64,000 nt of DNA from Lachnospiraceae bacterium (GTDB lineage: Bacteria > Bacillota > Clostridia > Lachnospirales > Lachnospiraceae), in contig JAIKXH010000142.1 of assembly GCA_024684215.1 (NCBI GenBank), positions 1 through 64,000 on the forward strand, given 5' to 3'. The position numbers and the translations under genes are program-made. This document shows, piece after piece, positions 52,001 through 59,382 of the stretch; the first letter of the stretch is position 1; the number at the start of each line of letters is the position of its first letter. The notes below the pieces were generated by a model. That model searched no databases, was not told where the DNA came from, and saw nothing but the letters and a program-made list of their open reading frames with translations.

Positions 52001-52703
52001 AATGGATAAAAACGTCACGGCAAGGACAAGCGATTTTGCTATAGACGATGAGACCGGCGAGGTGTCTGTAACCGACGGTTCTAAAGTAACTGTGGGTGGC
52101 ATGGTCACCGGAAAAGTGGTAAAATACACCAAAAACGGAGATCCCATGTGCTTTGTAACCATAGAAGACCTTGTGGGAACCGTTGAAGTAATAGTATTTC
52201 CCAAAAGCTATCTTAAATACAATCCTATTTTTACAGAGGATGCAAAGGTATTTGTAAGAGGTCGCGTGAGCGCCGAGGAGGACAAAGACGCAAAGCTTAT
52301 ATGTGAGGATGCGGCTTCATTTGAGGAAGCGGAGAATCGCGGAGGAAGAGCTTTTTCGTCTGCTCCTAAGTTTTCAAACGGCTACTCAGGCCGGGATAGA
52401 AATTATAATTACGGAAGCGGAGCAAGCAGCGCGGGCTCTGTAAGTACAGAAAACAAACCTGTAACAATACCAAAGACCGGCCTGTTTTTACAGTTTGCGA
52501 CGAAGAGCGACTATGAGAGTCTTGAGGAAAAGGTACTCTCTGAAATGTCCGGCTCTGACGGAAACGATGACGTTATCATATTTATAAAAGAGACAAAGGC
52601 GGTAAAAGTTCTTCCCGCCAATAAGCGCGTAAGCGCTGATGAAAAGCTAAAATCCGGGCTTGAGAAGATACTCGGCGAAGGAAATGTAGTTATTAAAAAG
52701 TGA
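49023..52703 (+). CDS. dnaE: DNA polymerase III alpha subunit, DnaE
   Basis: The product is 1226 residues, slightly long for DnaE. The N-terminal PHP domain is well conserved (HLHTHTEYSLLDG, TDHGVMYG, LSACLAGE, CTNDCHY), so metal binding may be intact. The polymerase core has GRGSAAGSIVSYAL and the catalytic PDIDVDF motif. The helix-hairpin-helix and OB domains follow (VGGMVTGKVVKYTKNG). Two lineage inserts are visible: about 30 residues near 820-850 before IRYALTALKSVG, and a Gly/Ser/Asn-rich linker near 1110-1145. The start is 2 bases after the glycosidase-like gene, so dnaE appears to depend partly on transcription from the polysaccharide locus. Confidence 0.97.
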   Translation: MSFVHLHTHTEYSLLDGSNKIKEYVARVKELGMTAAAITDHGVMYGAIDFYRACNEAGINPVIGCEVYVAPGSRFDKEPGHGDDRYHHLILLAENNTGYANLCKIVSRGFTEGYYYKPRVDKEVLRQFHEGIICLSACLAGEIPRLITAGKPDKAREAALEYLDIFGEGNYFLELQDHGISAQQTVNMELMVISRELNIPLVCTNDCHYTYAGDADAHDILLCLQTGKKLSDEDRMRYEGGQYYVKSEDEMRLLFPYASDAIDRTQEIADRCHVEIEFGVTKLPAFDVPEGYDAWTYLNYLCTKGLHERYGDDENAPAGDTGLTLRERLDYELGVIKKMGYVEYFLIVWDFINYAKENDIPVGPGRGSAAGSIVSYALKITNIDPIKFNLLFERFLNPERVSMPDIDVDFCYNRRQEVIDYVTRKYGKEKVVQIVTFGTLAAKGVVRDVSRVMDLPYTFGDRIAKLIPNELNITLDKALEMNPELRELYETDAQVKTVYDMSRRLEGLPRHTSMHAAGVVICQKAADEFVPLSRGSDGSIVTQFTMTTLEELGLLKMDFLGLRTLTVLHDAVRFVKEAEGVSIDLDNLPMDDINVYDALSSGHTEGVFQLESAGMKNFMKELRPRNIEDVIAGISLYRPGPMDFIPKYIAGKNNESSITYSTEKLRPILTPTYGCIVYQEQVMQIVQDLAGYTLGHADLVRRAMSKKKQHVMEVERENFVKGSSENGIDVSVSNHIYDEMMDFAKYAFNKSHAACYAVVAYQTAYLKYYYPEEFMAALMTSVIDNSKKVSEYILVCRQMGIELLPPDINYGQSGFSVVWSESSDQDDTVGNPQTKAAADLAQKGTSRHKAIRYALTALKSVGRPIIDRIVEERNERGLFKNIKDFLERIQGTDVNKRAIESFIKAGAMDSLGANRKQLMAVYGEILDNLSRDKKNQMAGQISLFDVVSDDAKEFFEVKLPNVDEYEPEIKLAMEKEVLGIYVSGHPLEKYLQVMDKNVTARTSDFAIDDETGEVSVTDGSKVTVGGMVTGKVVKYTKNGDPMCFVTIEDLVGTVEVIVFPKSYLKYNPIFTEDAKVFVRGRVSAEEDKDAKLICEDAASFEEAENRGGRAFSSAPKFSNGYSGRDRNYNYGSGASSAGSVSTENKPVTIPKTGLFLQFATKSDYESLEEKVLSEMSGSDGNDDVIIFIKETKAVKVLPANKRVSADEKLKSGLEKILGEGNVVIKK

Positions 52704-52712
52704 GGTACTAAC

Positions 52713-53909
52713 ATGGAAAAGCTTGCAATCATGGGCGGCGAGCCCGTCAGAAAAGAGAAGATATATTACGGCAAACAGTGGATAGGAGAGGATGATATAG
52801 AAGCGGTTGCCAATGTCCTCAGAGGTCCGCTTATCACCTGCGGCCCTAAAGTAACCGAGGCTGAAAGGCTCCTTGAAAAATACACCGGAGCAAAGCATGC
52901 AGTGGTTGTAAGCAACGGTACGGCAGCTCTTCACTGCGCATGTATCGCAGCAGGTGTAGGCCCCGGTGATGAAGTAATAACGACTCCCATCACCTTTGTA
53001 GCCAGCGCAAACTGTGCTCTTTACTGCGGCGCGGATGTGGTATTTGCTGATATCAATCCCGAGACATATAATATCGACCCCGCAAGCATCGAGGCTCATA
53101 TAACAGATAAGACCAAGGCCGTTGTGGCTGTAGATTTTACAGGCCAGGCTGTAGAACTTGGCAGGATCAAGGCAATCTGTGAAAAGCACGGACTCATCCT
53201 TATAGAGGATGCGGCACATTCCATAGGAACCGCGTATGATGGAAAGATGGTGGGCTCAATTGCCGACATCACCACATTCAGCTTCCACCCTGTAAAGACT
53301 GTAACTGCCGGTGAGGGCGGAGCGGTACTTACAAACGACGATGAGCTTTATAAAAAGATCGTCCTTGCTCACGCTCACGGAATCACTCATGATGATGATA
53401 TGATGGAGGAAGCCCCTCATGAAGGCGGCTGGTATTACGAGCAGATCTCACTCGGATATAACTACCGCATGACCGATTTCCAGGCAGCGCTTCTTATCAG
53501 CCAGATGAGCAAGATCGAAAAGTTCAAGGCCAGAAGAAAAGAAATCGTAGAAAAATATAACGAAGCATTTAAGAACTTACCCGGAATCATAGTACAAAAA
53601 GAGATTCCTGAGTCCGACACATGCAGACATTTATATATTATAAGACTTGACCTTGATAAGCTTAGCTGCACCAGAAGAGAGTTTTTTGATGCGATGAGCG
53701 CGGAGAATGTACAGTGCCAGGTTCACTATGTCCCGGTATATTTCTTCCCTCATTACAAGAGACTTGGATTCAAGGAAGGCATCTGTCCCAACGCTGAGGA
53801 GGTTTATAAGGGAATCATGAGTATACCTCTTTATCCGAGACTCAGCGATGATGAAGTGAACGATGTCATAAAGGCTGTTAAAAAGGTTGCCGGCGCGTAC
53901 GCAAAGTGA
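52713..53909 (+). CDS. DegT/DnrJ/EryC1-family sugar aminotransferase, PseC-like
   Basis: The product is 398 residues. PLP enzymes of this group aminate UDP-4-keto sugars. K195 in SFHPVKTVTAGEGG is the PLP lysine, with IEDAAHSIGT (D166) holding the pyridine nitrogen and VVVSNGTAALHCA the phosphate. The N-terminus GKQWIGEDDIEAV and the segment QVHYVPVYFFPHYK match PseC, which forms UDP-4-amino-4,6-dideoxy-N-acetyl-altrosamine in pseudaminic acid synthesis. GAGGTACTAAC precedes the ATG. A PseH-like acetyltransferase begins at 63703, but PseB, PseG, PseI and PseF are not in the window. Confidence 0.88.
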   Translation: MEKLAIMGGEPVRKEKIYYGKQWIGEDDIEAVANVLRGPLITCGPKVTEAERLLEKYTGAKHAVVVSNGTAALHCACIAAGVGPGDEVITTPITFVASANCALYCGADVVFADINPETYNIDPASIEAHITDKTKAVVAVDFTGQAVELGRIKAICEKHGLILIEDAAHSIGTAYDGKMVGSIADITTFSFHPVKTVTAGEGGAVLTNDDELYKKIVLAHAHGITHDDDMMEEAPHEGGWYYEQISLGYNYRMTDFQAALLISQMSKIEKFKARRKEIVEKYNEAFKNLPGIIVQKEIPESDTCRHLYIIRLDLDKLSCTRREFFDAMSAENVQCQVHYVPVYFFPHYKRLGFKEGICPNAEEVYKGIMSIPLYPRLSDDEVNDVIKAVKKVAGAYAK

Positions 53910-53999
53910 AAGAAATAAAAGGCAACAAATAGCAATATAGTAATAAATAGAAGTCACATGCCATAATTAATGCCGATAAGCAAACAATAAATAATCTCA

Positions 54000-54039
54000 A
54001 TAAAATGGCTCACTGTATATTGACAATGAGCCATTTTAT
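54000..54039. terminator. 13-bp inverted repeat, possible bidirectional terminator
   Basis: ATAAAATGGCTCA (54000-54012) and TGAGCCATTTTAT (54027-54039) are perfectly complementary, with a 14-base loop that can itself pair TGT with ACA. A-rich and T-rich flanks allow termination in either direction. The loop contains the -35 element of the metal-response promoter. Confidence 0.6.
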
Positions 54040-54071
54040 GTTACAATACATTTGAACGGTTATTCAAATGT
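54020..54071 (+). promoter_or_regulatory. Metal-response promoter with ArsR/SmtB-type operator
   Basis: A near-consensus promoter, TTGACA (54020-54025), 16 bases, TACAAT (54042-54047), is followed directly by the inverted repeat ACATTTGAA-CGGTTA-TTCAAATGT (54048-54071). TGAA-N6-TTCA inside a 12-2-12 palindrome is the classic binding site of ArsR/SmtB metal-sensing repressors. Its place over the transcript start implies repression relieved by Zn, Cd or Pb. No arsR-type gene lies nearby. Confidence 0.8.
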
Positions 54072-54097
54072 TCAGACTTGCAAAAGGAGATTTTGCT

Positions 54098-54316
54098 ATG
54101 AAAAAGACATATAATATTGAAGTTGATTGCGCTAACTGTGCGCAGAAGATGGAGAATGCGGCAAACACCGTTGAGGGAATCGTTAAAGCTACCGTAAGCT
54201 TTATGACTCAGAAAATGAATGTGGAGTTTGCCGAAGGAGCAAATGAAAAGAACGTAATGAAGGAAGTACTTAAAGCTTGCAAAAAGGTAGAGGACGATTG
54301 CGAGATCGAATTCTGA
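54098..54316 (+). CDS. Free-standing heavy-metal-associated (HMA) domain protein
   Basis: The product is 72 residues from the ATG at 54098, with AAAGGAG 7 bases upstream; an earlier in-frame ATG (54068) lies in the operator. C11 and C14 of DCANCAQKM form the metal-binding CxxC of the HMA fold, and the length is a single beta-alpha-beta-beta-alpha-beta domain. It ends with acidic DDCEIEF carrying a further cysteine. The next gene is a P1B-type ATPase that lacks an N-terminal HMA domain, so this is probably its soluble metal-binding module, controlled by the operator upstream. Confidence 0.9.
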   Translation: MKKTYNIEVDCANCAQKMENAANTVEGIVKATVSFMTQKMNVEFAEGANEKNVMKEVLKACKKVEDDCEIEF

Positions 54317-54348
54317 TGTAAGTTTAATATTGACTATAGGGGCTTATT

Positions 54349-56436
54349 ATGACTAAGAAGCAAAAAAAGGTATTAAAAAGAATAATCATTTCCGCCGCTC
54401 TGACGTTTTTTATCGCGCTGTTTGAACACATCATTTTGGGAAAGGCAGGAGATGATTACAGATTCCCGGTTCTCGGAGAATTTTTCCATAAATACCATTT
54501 TTTGCTTCTTTTGTTATATCTGGTGCCCTATTTTATCATAGGCCATGATATCTTAAAAAAGGCTCTTAAAGGCATAAAAAACAAGCAGGTATTTGATGAA
54601 AATTTCCTTATGGCCATCGCCACCGTGGGAGCTTTGATACTCGGAGCCGTAACTTGCGGCGAGGAGGGCGGATATTTAGAGGGCGTAGCGGTTATGCTCT
54701 TTTACCAGATTGGTGAGCTTTTCCAGGCTGTTGCCATAGGAAAGAGCAGGAAAAATATCAGCGCTTTAATGGACATCAGACCCGACTATGCAAATATCGA
54801 AGATGAAAACGGCAATCTCGTGCAGGTCTCACCCGATGAGGTTGGTATCGGAGATATCATAGTGGTTAAGCCCGGTGAAAAGATTCCGATAGACGGATGC
54901 ATTGTAAGCGGCAGTGCAAGCCTTGATACAAAGGCCCTTACCGGCGAGAGCATGCCTAGGGAAGCGGTTGAGGGCGATGACGTACTGAGCGGCTGCGTAA
55001 ACTTAAGCGGCCTTATAAAGATAAAGACTACAAAGCCTTTCGGCGAATCCACGGTGTCAAAGATTTTGAATCTTGTGGAAAATTCCAGCATGAAAAAGTC
55101 GCGCTCGGAGAACTTTATCGCAAAATTCGCGCATTATTACACACCAGCGGTTTGCTACGGAGCGCTGGCACTCGCCGTTTTGCCTCCTGTGATAATACTT
55201 ATAGCCCGAGGAGGAATGCCTTTTTCAGAATGGGCCGTAACGGTGCTCAGCAGCTGGGTTATAAGGGCGCTTACATTTCTGGTAATAAGCTGCCCGTGCG
55301 CGCTTGTGATATCGATACCGCTTAGCTTTTTCGGAGGAATAGGAGCCGCAAGCTCGAGAGGAATACTTGTAAAGGGTTCAAATTATCTTGAAGCTTTATC
55401 CGAAACCGGTATCATCGTATTTGACAAAACCGGTACTCTTACAAAAGGAGTATTTGAGGTAACGGGCATTTATCCTGCAAAAGGCGAAGGCACGTACAGT
55501 GATAGGGCCGGAAATCTCGGAGAAGATGAGCTTTTAAAGTATGCTGCGCTGGCTGAAAATTATTCAGACCATCCTATCAGCAAGTCCCTAAAGGAAGCTT
55601 ATGCAAAGAGGCTCTCGGAAAATGCAGATAATGAGAGCATTTCGGAAGCTGCAGAGAAAAAGGATAACTCAGATTCAATAGATAAAAAGACGGTCATAGA
55701 AGTGACTGATATCGAGGAGATCGGCGGACACGGTCTTACCGCAAGTGTAGACGGTAAAAAGGTAGCCGTTGGAAATATCAAGCTGATGAATAAGCTTATG
55801 CTGAAGGCAGATGCAGACAATCTCCCAATAGGAACCATCATATATGTGGCTATAGACGGCATGTATGCGGGCTATATCGTGATATCCGATGTGGTAAAGG
55901 AAAACAGTAAGCGCGCTATTTCAGAGCTTAAAAAATCCGGAATCAGAAAGACTGTTATGCTCACCGGAGATTTAAAGACTGTTGCTGACAGCGTCGGAAA
56001 GGAGCTTATGCTCGATGAGGTTAAATCAGAGCTCCTTCCGGGAGATAAGGTTGACTGCGTGGAAGCACTTTTATCTGAAAAGAGAAAGAAAGAAAAGCTT
56101 GCTTTTGTAGGCGACGGTATAAACGATGCCCCGGTGCTTTCAAGAGCAGATATCGGAATAGCCATGGGAGCTATGGGCAGCGATGCTGCGATCGAGGCTG
56201 CGGATGTGGTACTTATGGATGATGACCCGGCAAAGATTTCCCTCGCTATGAGAATCTCCAGAAAGTGCCTCAGGATCGTCTATGAAAACATCATATTTGC
56301 CCTTGCCGTAAAGTTTATTTGCCTGGTGCTCGGAGCGCTCGGAATTGCAAATATGTGGATCGCAATATTTGCGGATGTCGGAGTAATGGTCATCGCTGTG
56401 CTGAACGCCATCAGATGCCTCAATGTGAAGGACTGA
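54349..56436 (+). CDS. P1B-type Zn/Cd/Pb-transporting ATPase (CadA/ZntA type)
   Basis: The product is 695 residues. The transmembrane metal site is CPC at 315-317, the phosphorylation loop DKTGT starts at D359, and the actuator has TGES near 198. In the last helices AVKF and ADVGV supply the Lys and Asp typical of Zn/Cd/Pb (1B-2) pumps, which argues against a copper pump. The N-terminal metal-binding domain is missing and is supplied by the separate 72-residue protein upstream. A hydrophilic Ser/Asn/Glu-rich insert of about 25 residues (near 424-448) lengthens the nucleotide-binding domain. The cell probably uses it for metal efflux. Confidence 0.95.
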   Translation: MTKKQKKVLKRIIISAALTFFIALFEHIILGKAGDDYRFPVLGEFFHKYHFLLLLLYLVPYFIIGHDILKKALKGIKNKQVFDENFLMAIATVGALILGAVTCGEEGGYLEGVAVMLFYQIGELFQAVAIGKSRKNISALMDIRPDYANIEDENGNLVQVSPDEVGIGDIIVVKPGEKIPIDGCIVSGSASLDTKALTGESMPREAVEGDDVLSGCVNLSGLIKIKTTKPFGESTVSKILNLVENSSMKKSRSENFIAKFAHYYTPAVCYGALALAVLPPVIILIARGGMPFSEWAVTVLSSWVIRALTFLVISCPCALVISIPLSFFGGIGAASSRGILVKGSNYLEALSETGIIVFDKTGTLTKGVFEVTGIYPAKGEGTYSDRAGNLGEDELLKYAALAENYSDHPISKSLKEAYAKRLSENADNESISEAAEKKDNSDSIDKKTVIEVTDIEEIGGHGLTASVDGKKVAVGNIKLMNKLMLKADADNLPIGTIIYVAIDGMYAGYIVISDVVKENSKRAISELKKSGIRKTVMLTGDLKTVADSVGKELMLDEVKSELLPGDKVDCVEALLSEKRKKEKLAFVGDGINDAPVLSRADIGIAMGAMGSDAAIEAADVVLMDDDPAKISLAMRISRKCLRIVYENIIFALAVKFICLVLGALGIANMWIAIFADVGVMVIAVLNAIRCLNVKD

Positions 56437-56498
56437 CACGGAAAAGTAAAGATTAATGCAATAAATGTAAGTATAAAAGTACTAACCTCAAGCTTTCA

Positions 56499-56526
56499 TT
56501 GACAAATATAAAAACCATGTTATAAG
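56499..56526 (+). promoter_or_regulatory. Promoter for aroA with extended -10
   Basis: TTGACA (56499-56504), 16 bases, then TATAAG (56521-56526) preceded by TG one base upstream. The expected transcript start is near 56533, about 35 bases before the ATG. Confidence 0.65.
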
Positions 56527-56567
56527 ATTTACAAGGTAAGTCAACAATTCTAAAAAAGACGCAAACT

Positions 56568-58052
56568 ATGATAAACACTGACAAATACTTTGTAAAAAAT
56601 ATATACGGAAAAACAAATACTTCGGGATATGGGGAAGGAAAAAAAGTCCTTACCGCCCATGCTCCCGGCTCAAAGAGCATCACCAACAGAGCGCTCCTTA
56701 TTGCCATGCTGGCAAAGGGGGACACCGCTTTATCGGGGGTGCTTTTTTCCGATGATTCGAGAAATTTCCTGAAATGTGTGCAAAACCTCGGGATAGAAGC
56801 TAACGTGGATGAGGATAAAAAAGAGGTTATAGTGCACGGATGTGACGGACGGCTGCCTAAAAATGAAGCCGAGATATATGTCGGAAGTGCCGGTACCGCT
56901 GCGAGATTTTTAGCCGCAACCCTTGGTATTTCACAGGGTGAATACAGGCTTACATCATCCGCACAGATGAAAAAGCGTCCCATGGCGCCTTTGCTTAATG
57001 CCTTAAGAGAGATTGGCTGTGAAGTAAATTGCGACGACGGTGATGAGAGTTTTCCTTTTGTGTTAAAGTCACACGGCGTGTGCAAGGAAGAGGTCACCGT
57101 AAATATTGATTCAAGCTCACAGTTTTTAAGTGCGCTTTTAATCGCCTCCGTATTATCAGACAAAGATTTTGTCATAAATGTAGAGGGCAGTCACGGTATG
57201 GCTTACATAGATATGACTGTAAAGATGATGGAAAGCTTTGGCGTCTCACTTAAAAAAGACGGAAATAAATACATCGTTTCAGGCTCACAAAGATATAATG
57301 CTCCGGATAGGGGCTGTAATGATAATAAAGAGACCGTCAATAACAAAGAAACCGACGATAAAAACGAGACCGGTAAAAACGAGACTGTCAATAAAAATTA
57401 TGCAGGCGGCGGAAAATACGATATCGAGCCCGATGCCTCGGCCGCTGCGTATTTTTACGCAATGTGCCCTATATTAAATATTCCGGTATGTGTACCGGGG
57501 ATAAAATTTGATTCATTACAGGGAGATGTGGAATTTATACATGTCCTTGAAAAGATGGGCTGCAGGGCTTTTGTTTACGGCAAAGATAAAGAAGCGGACG
57601 AGTATGATTACGGAGACAGTAAGGTAAATACCGGTGATGTACTATTGCTTCCGCCGCCTGATGGCAGCTTTAGCGGCGCGGATATAGATATGTCGGCTTT
57701 TTCCGACCAGGCTATAACACTTGCAGCAATAGCGCCCTTTGCGACTTCGCCCACGACGATTCGCGGTATCGGCCATATAAGGCTTCAGGAAAGTGACAGA
57801 CTGTCCGCAATCGTTACCGAACTTGGAAAGATGGGAATTAAGACCGAAAACGGTGAAGACCGGATAAAGATATATCCGGGAAGTCCCGTGGGTACTACGG
57901 TTGATACCTACGACGATCACAGAATGGCTATGGGCTTTTCGCTGATCGGACTGCGGGCAGAGGGAATTGTTATCGATAATCCCGCATGCTGCAGCAAAAC
58001 CTTTGCGGAGTATTTTGATGAGCTCGATAAGATATGTGAAGAGCTTGCTTAG
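56568..58052 (+). CDS. aroA: AroA, 3-phosphoshikimate 1-carboxyvinyltransferase (EPSP synthase)
   Basis: The product is 494 residues against a usual 420-440. It joins PEP to shikimate 3-phosphate in the chorismate pathway. PGSKSITNRALLIAMLA near 33, YVGSAGTAARFLAA near 104, SSAQMKKRPMAPL and SSSQFLSALLIAS, then EPDASAAAYF, the QSDRL-like QESDRLSAI and DHRMAMGF, are all in place. The excess length comes from an insert of about 35 residues (246-281) built from repeats such as NKETVN and KNETGK, at a loop before EPDAS. The insert is in frame and the enzyme otherwise looks complete. The ribosome binding site is weak (AAAAAAGA). Confidence 0.93.
   Translation: MINTDKYFVKNIYGKTNTSGYGEGKKVLTAHAPGSKSITNRALLIAMLAKGDTALSGVLFSDDSRNFLKCVQNLGIEANVDEDKKEVIVHGCDGRLPKNEAEIYVGSAGTAARFLAATLGISQGEYRLTSSAQMKKRPMAPLLNALREIGCEVNCDDGDESFPFVLKSHGVCKEEVTVNIDSSSQFLSALLIASVLSDKDFVINVEGSHGMAYIDMTVKMMESFGVSLKKDGNKYIVSGSQRYNAPDRGCNDNKETVNNKETDDKNETGKNETVNKNYAGGGKYDIEPDASAAAYFYAMCPILNIPVCVPGIKFDSLQGDVEFIHVLEKMGCRAFVYGKDKEADEYDYGDSKVNTGDVLLLPPPDGSFSGADIDMSAFSDQAITLAAIAPFATSPTTIRGIGHIRLQESDRLSAIVTELGKMGIKTENGEDRIKIYPGSPVGTTVDTYDDHRMAMGFSLIGLRAEGIVIDNPACCSKTFAEYFDELDKICEELA
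57321..57401 (+). repeat. In-frame degenerate repeat insert in aroA
   Basis: About five units of 15-18 bases, e.g. AATAAAGAGACCGTC, AACAAAGAAACCGAC, AAAAACGAGACCGGT and AAAAACGAGACTGTC, encode the Asn/Lys/Glu/Thr-rich loop. Unit lengths are multiples of three, preserving frame. Confidence 0.8.
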
Positions 58053-58113
58053 CGGAAGTCAGATAATATATTTCGCACTTTAGAAAAAAATTCTCTGTGC
58101 TATACAAAGAAAC

Positions 58114-58142
58114 TTGCTATCGACAAAAAATAGTAATATAAT
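58114..58142 (+). promoter_or_regulatory. Promoter for ATP-dependent pfkA
   Basis: TTGCTA (58114-58119), 17 bases, TATAAT (58137-58142). The expected transcript start is near 58149 with a leader of about 45 bases ending in CGGAGG 7 bases before the ATG. Confidence 0.6.
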
Positions 58143-58195
58143 TATTTAGATAAAATTGTGATTTTTTTAACGGACAAACAGTTCGGAGGTTTATT

Positions 58196-59164
58196 ATGTC
58201 AGATAAAATGGAAACCATAGCGGTCCTTACCAGCGGCGGCGATGCACCCGGAATGAACGCGGCAATCCGTGCGGTTGTACGTACTGGACTTGCCAGAGGA
58301 CTTAAAGTAAAAGGCATCAAAAAGGGATATGCGGGACTTCTCGCTGAGGAAATCTTTGATATGAGAGCCAGAGATGTATCCGACACCATCCAGCGAGGCG
58401 GTACTATTTTAGGTACAGCTCGTTGCCTCGAGTTCAAACAGCCCGAGGTTCAGAAGCGCGGAGCGGATATTTGCCGTAAGCACGGTATCGACGGTATCGT
58501 AGTTATCGGCGGTGACGGTTCCTACAGAGGAGCACAGGCTCTTTCCAGAAACGGAATCAATACCATCGGCCTTCCCGGAACCATCGACCTTGATATTTCA
58601 TGTACCGATTACACCATCGGATTCGATACCGCAGTAAATACTGCAATGCAGGCTATCGATAAGGTTAAGGATACATCATCTTCACACGAGAGATGCTCCA
58701 TCATCGAGGTTATGGGCAGAAACGCCGGATATATCGCTCTTTGGTGCGGTATTGCCAACGGTGCGGAGGATATCCTTCTCCCCGAGAAGTATGACTATAA
58801 CGAGCAGAATATTATCAATAACATTATTGAGAACCGTAAAAAGGGAAAGACCCACCACATCATCATCAATGCAGAGGGTGTAGGACATTCACAGTCAATG
58901 GCTAAGCGTATCGAGGCTGCTACCGGTATCGAGACCAGAGCTACCATCCTCGGATACATGCAGCGTGGAGGTAACCCTACAGCTATCGACCGTTACTATG
59001 CTTCCATCATGGGTGCAAAGGCCGTTGATATCCTTATCGCGGGCAAGACCAACCGCGTCGTAGGTCACCAGCACGGCGAGTTTGTAGATTTTGATATAGA
59101 GGAAGCTCTCAATATGAAGAAGGACATCGATCCTTACGAGTTTGAGGTTGCAGGTCTTTTGTAA
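58196..59164 (+). CDS. pfkA: ATP-dependent 6-phosphofructokinase
   Basis: The product is 322 residues, the length of bacterial ATP-PFK. GGDGS at 105-109 and PGTID at 127-131 are the ATP-type donor signatures, in contrast to the PPi enzyme at 7170. The catalytic segment reads TIDLD instead of the common TIDND; both Asp residues are kept and only the Asn between them is changed. MGRNAGYIALWCGIANGAE and ILGYMQRGGNPTAIDR are standard substrate-site motifs. CGGAGG precedes the ATG and codon use is that of a highly expressed gene. Confidence 0.96.
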   Translation: MSDKMETIAVLTSGGDAPGMNAAIRAVVRTGLARGLKVKGIKKGYAGLLAEEIFDMRARDVSDTIQRGGTILGTARCLEFKQPEVQKRGADICRKHGIDGIVVIGGDGSYRGAQALSRNGINTIGLPGTIDLDISCTDYTIGFDTAVNTAMQAIDKVKDTSSSHERCSIIEVMGRNAGYIALWCGIANGAEDILLPEKYDYNEQNIINNIIENRKKGKTHHIIINAEGVGHSQSMAKRIEAATGIETRATILGYMQRGGNPTAIDRYYASIMGAKAVDILIAGKTNRVVGHQHGEFVDFDIEEALNMKKDIDPYEFEVAGLL

Positions 59165-59275
59165 TCAGATACGGCCTGTGTTTAGGTGGTTTTTTATAAT
59201 ATATTAAGAGTTCTTAAAAGTACCTAAAATACTTATAAAAACTTCTCACCGGCTATGTAAATATGGTATACTTAT

Positions 59276-59313
59276 AACCGTCAATGTCGACACATTGGCG
59301 GTTTGTTTTTTTA
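59276..59313 (+). terminator. Intrinsic terminator between pfkA and the TrmH-family gene
   Basis: AACCGTCAATGT (59276-59287) pairs with ACATTGGCGGTT (59292-59303) over 12 bp with one G-U pair and a CGAC tetraloop, followed by a T-rich tract (TGTTTTTTT). A TATACT -10-like element lies just upstream (59267-59272). Confidence 0.8.
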
Positions 59314-59382
59314 TCTCAGAAGGATAAGCGACGCTTCTTTAAGCGAGACCCTGATTCAGCGAGAGAAAACTTGGAGGATGCT

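Noticed and set aside
59284-59382. Longer N-terminus for the TrmH-family protein from the ATG at 59284
   Set aside because: That ATG is inside an intrinsic terminator stem, and the TTG at 59383 has a good ribosome binding site and gives the usual family N-terminus.
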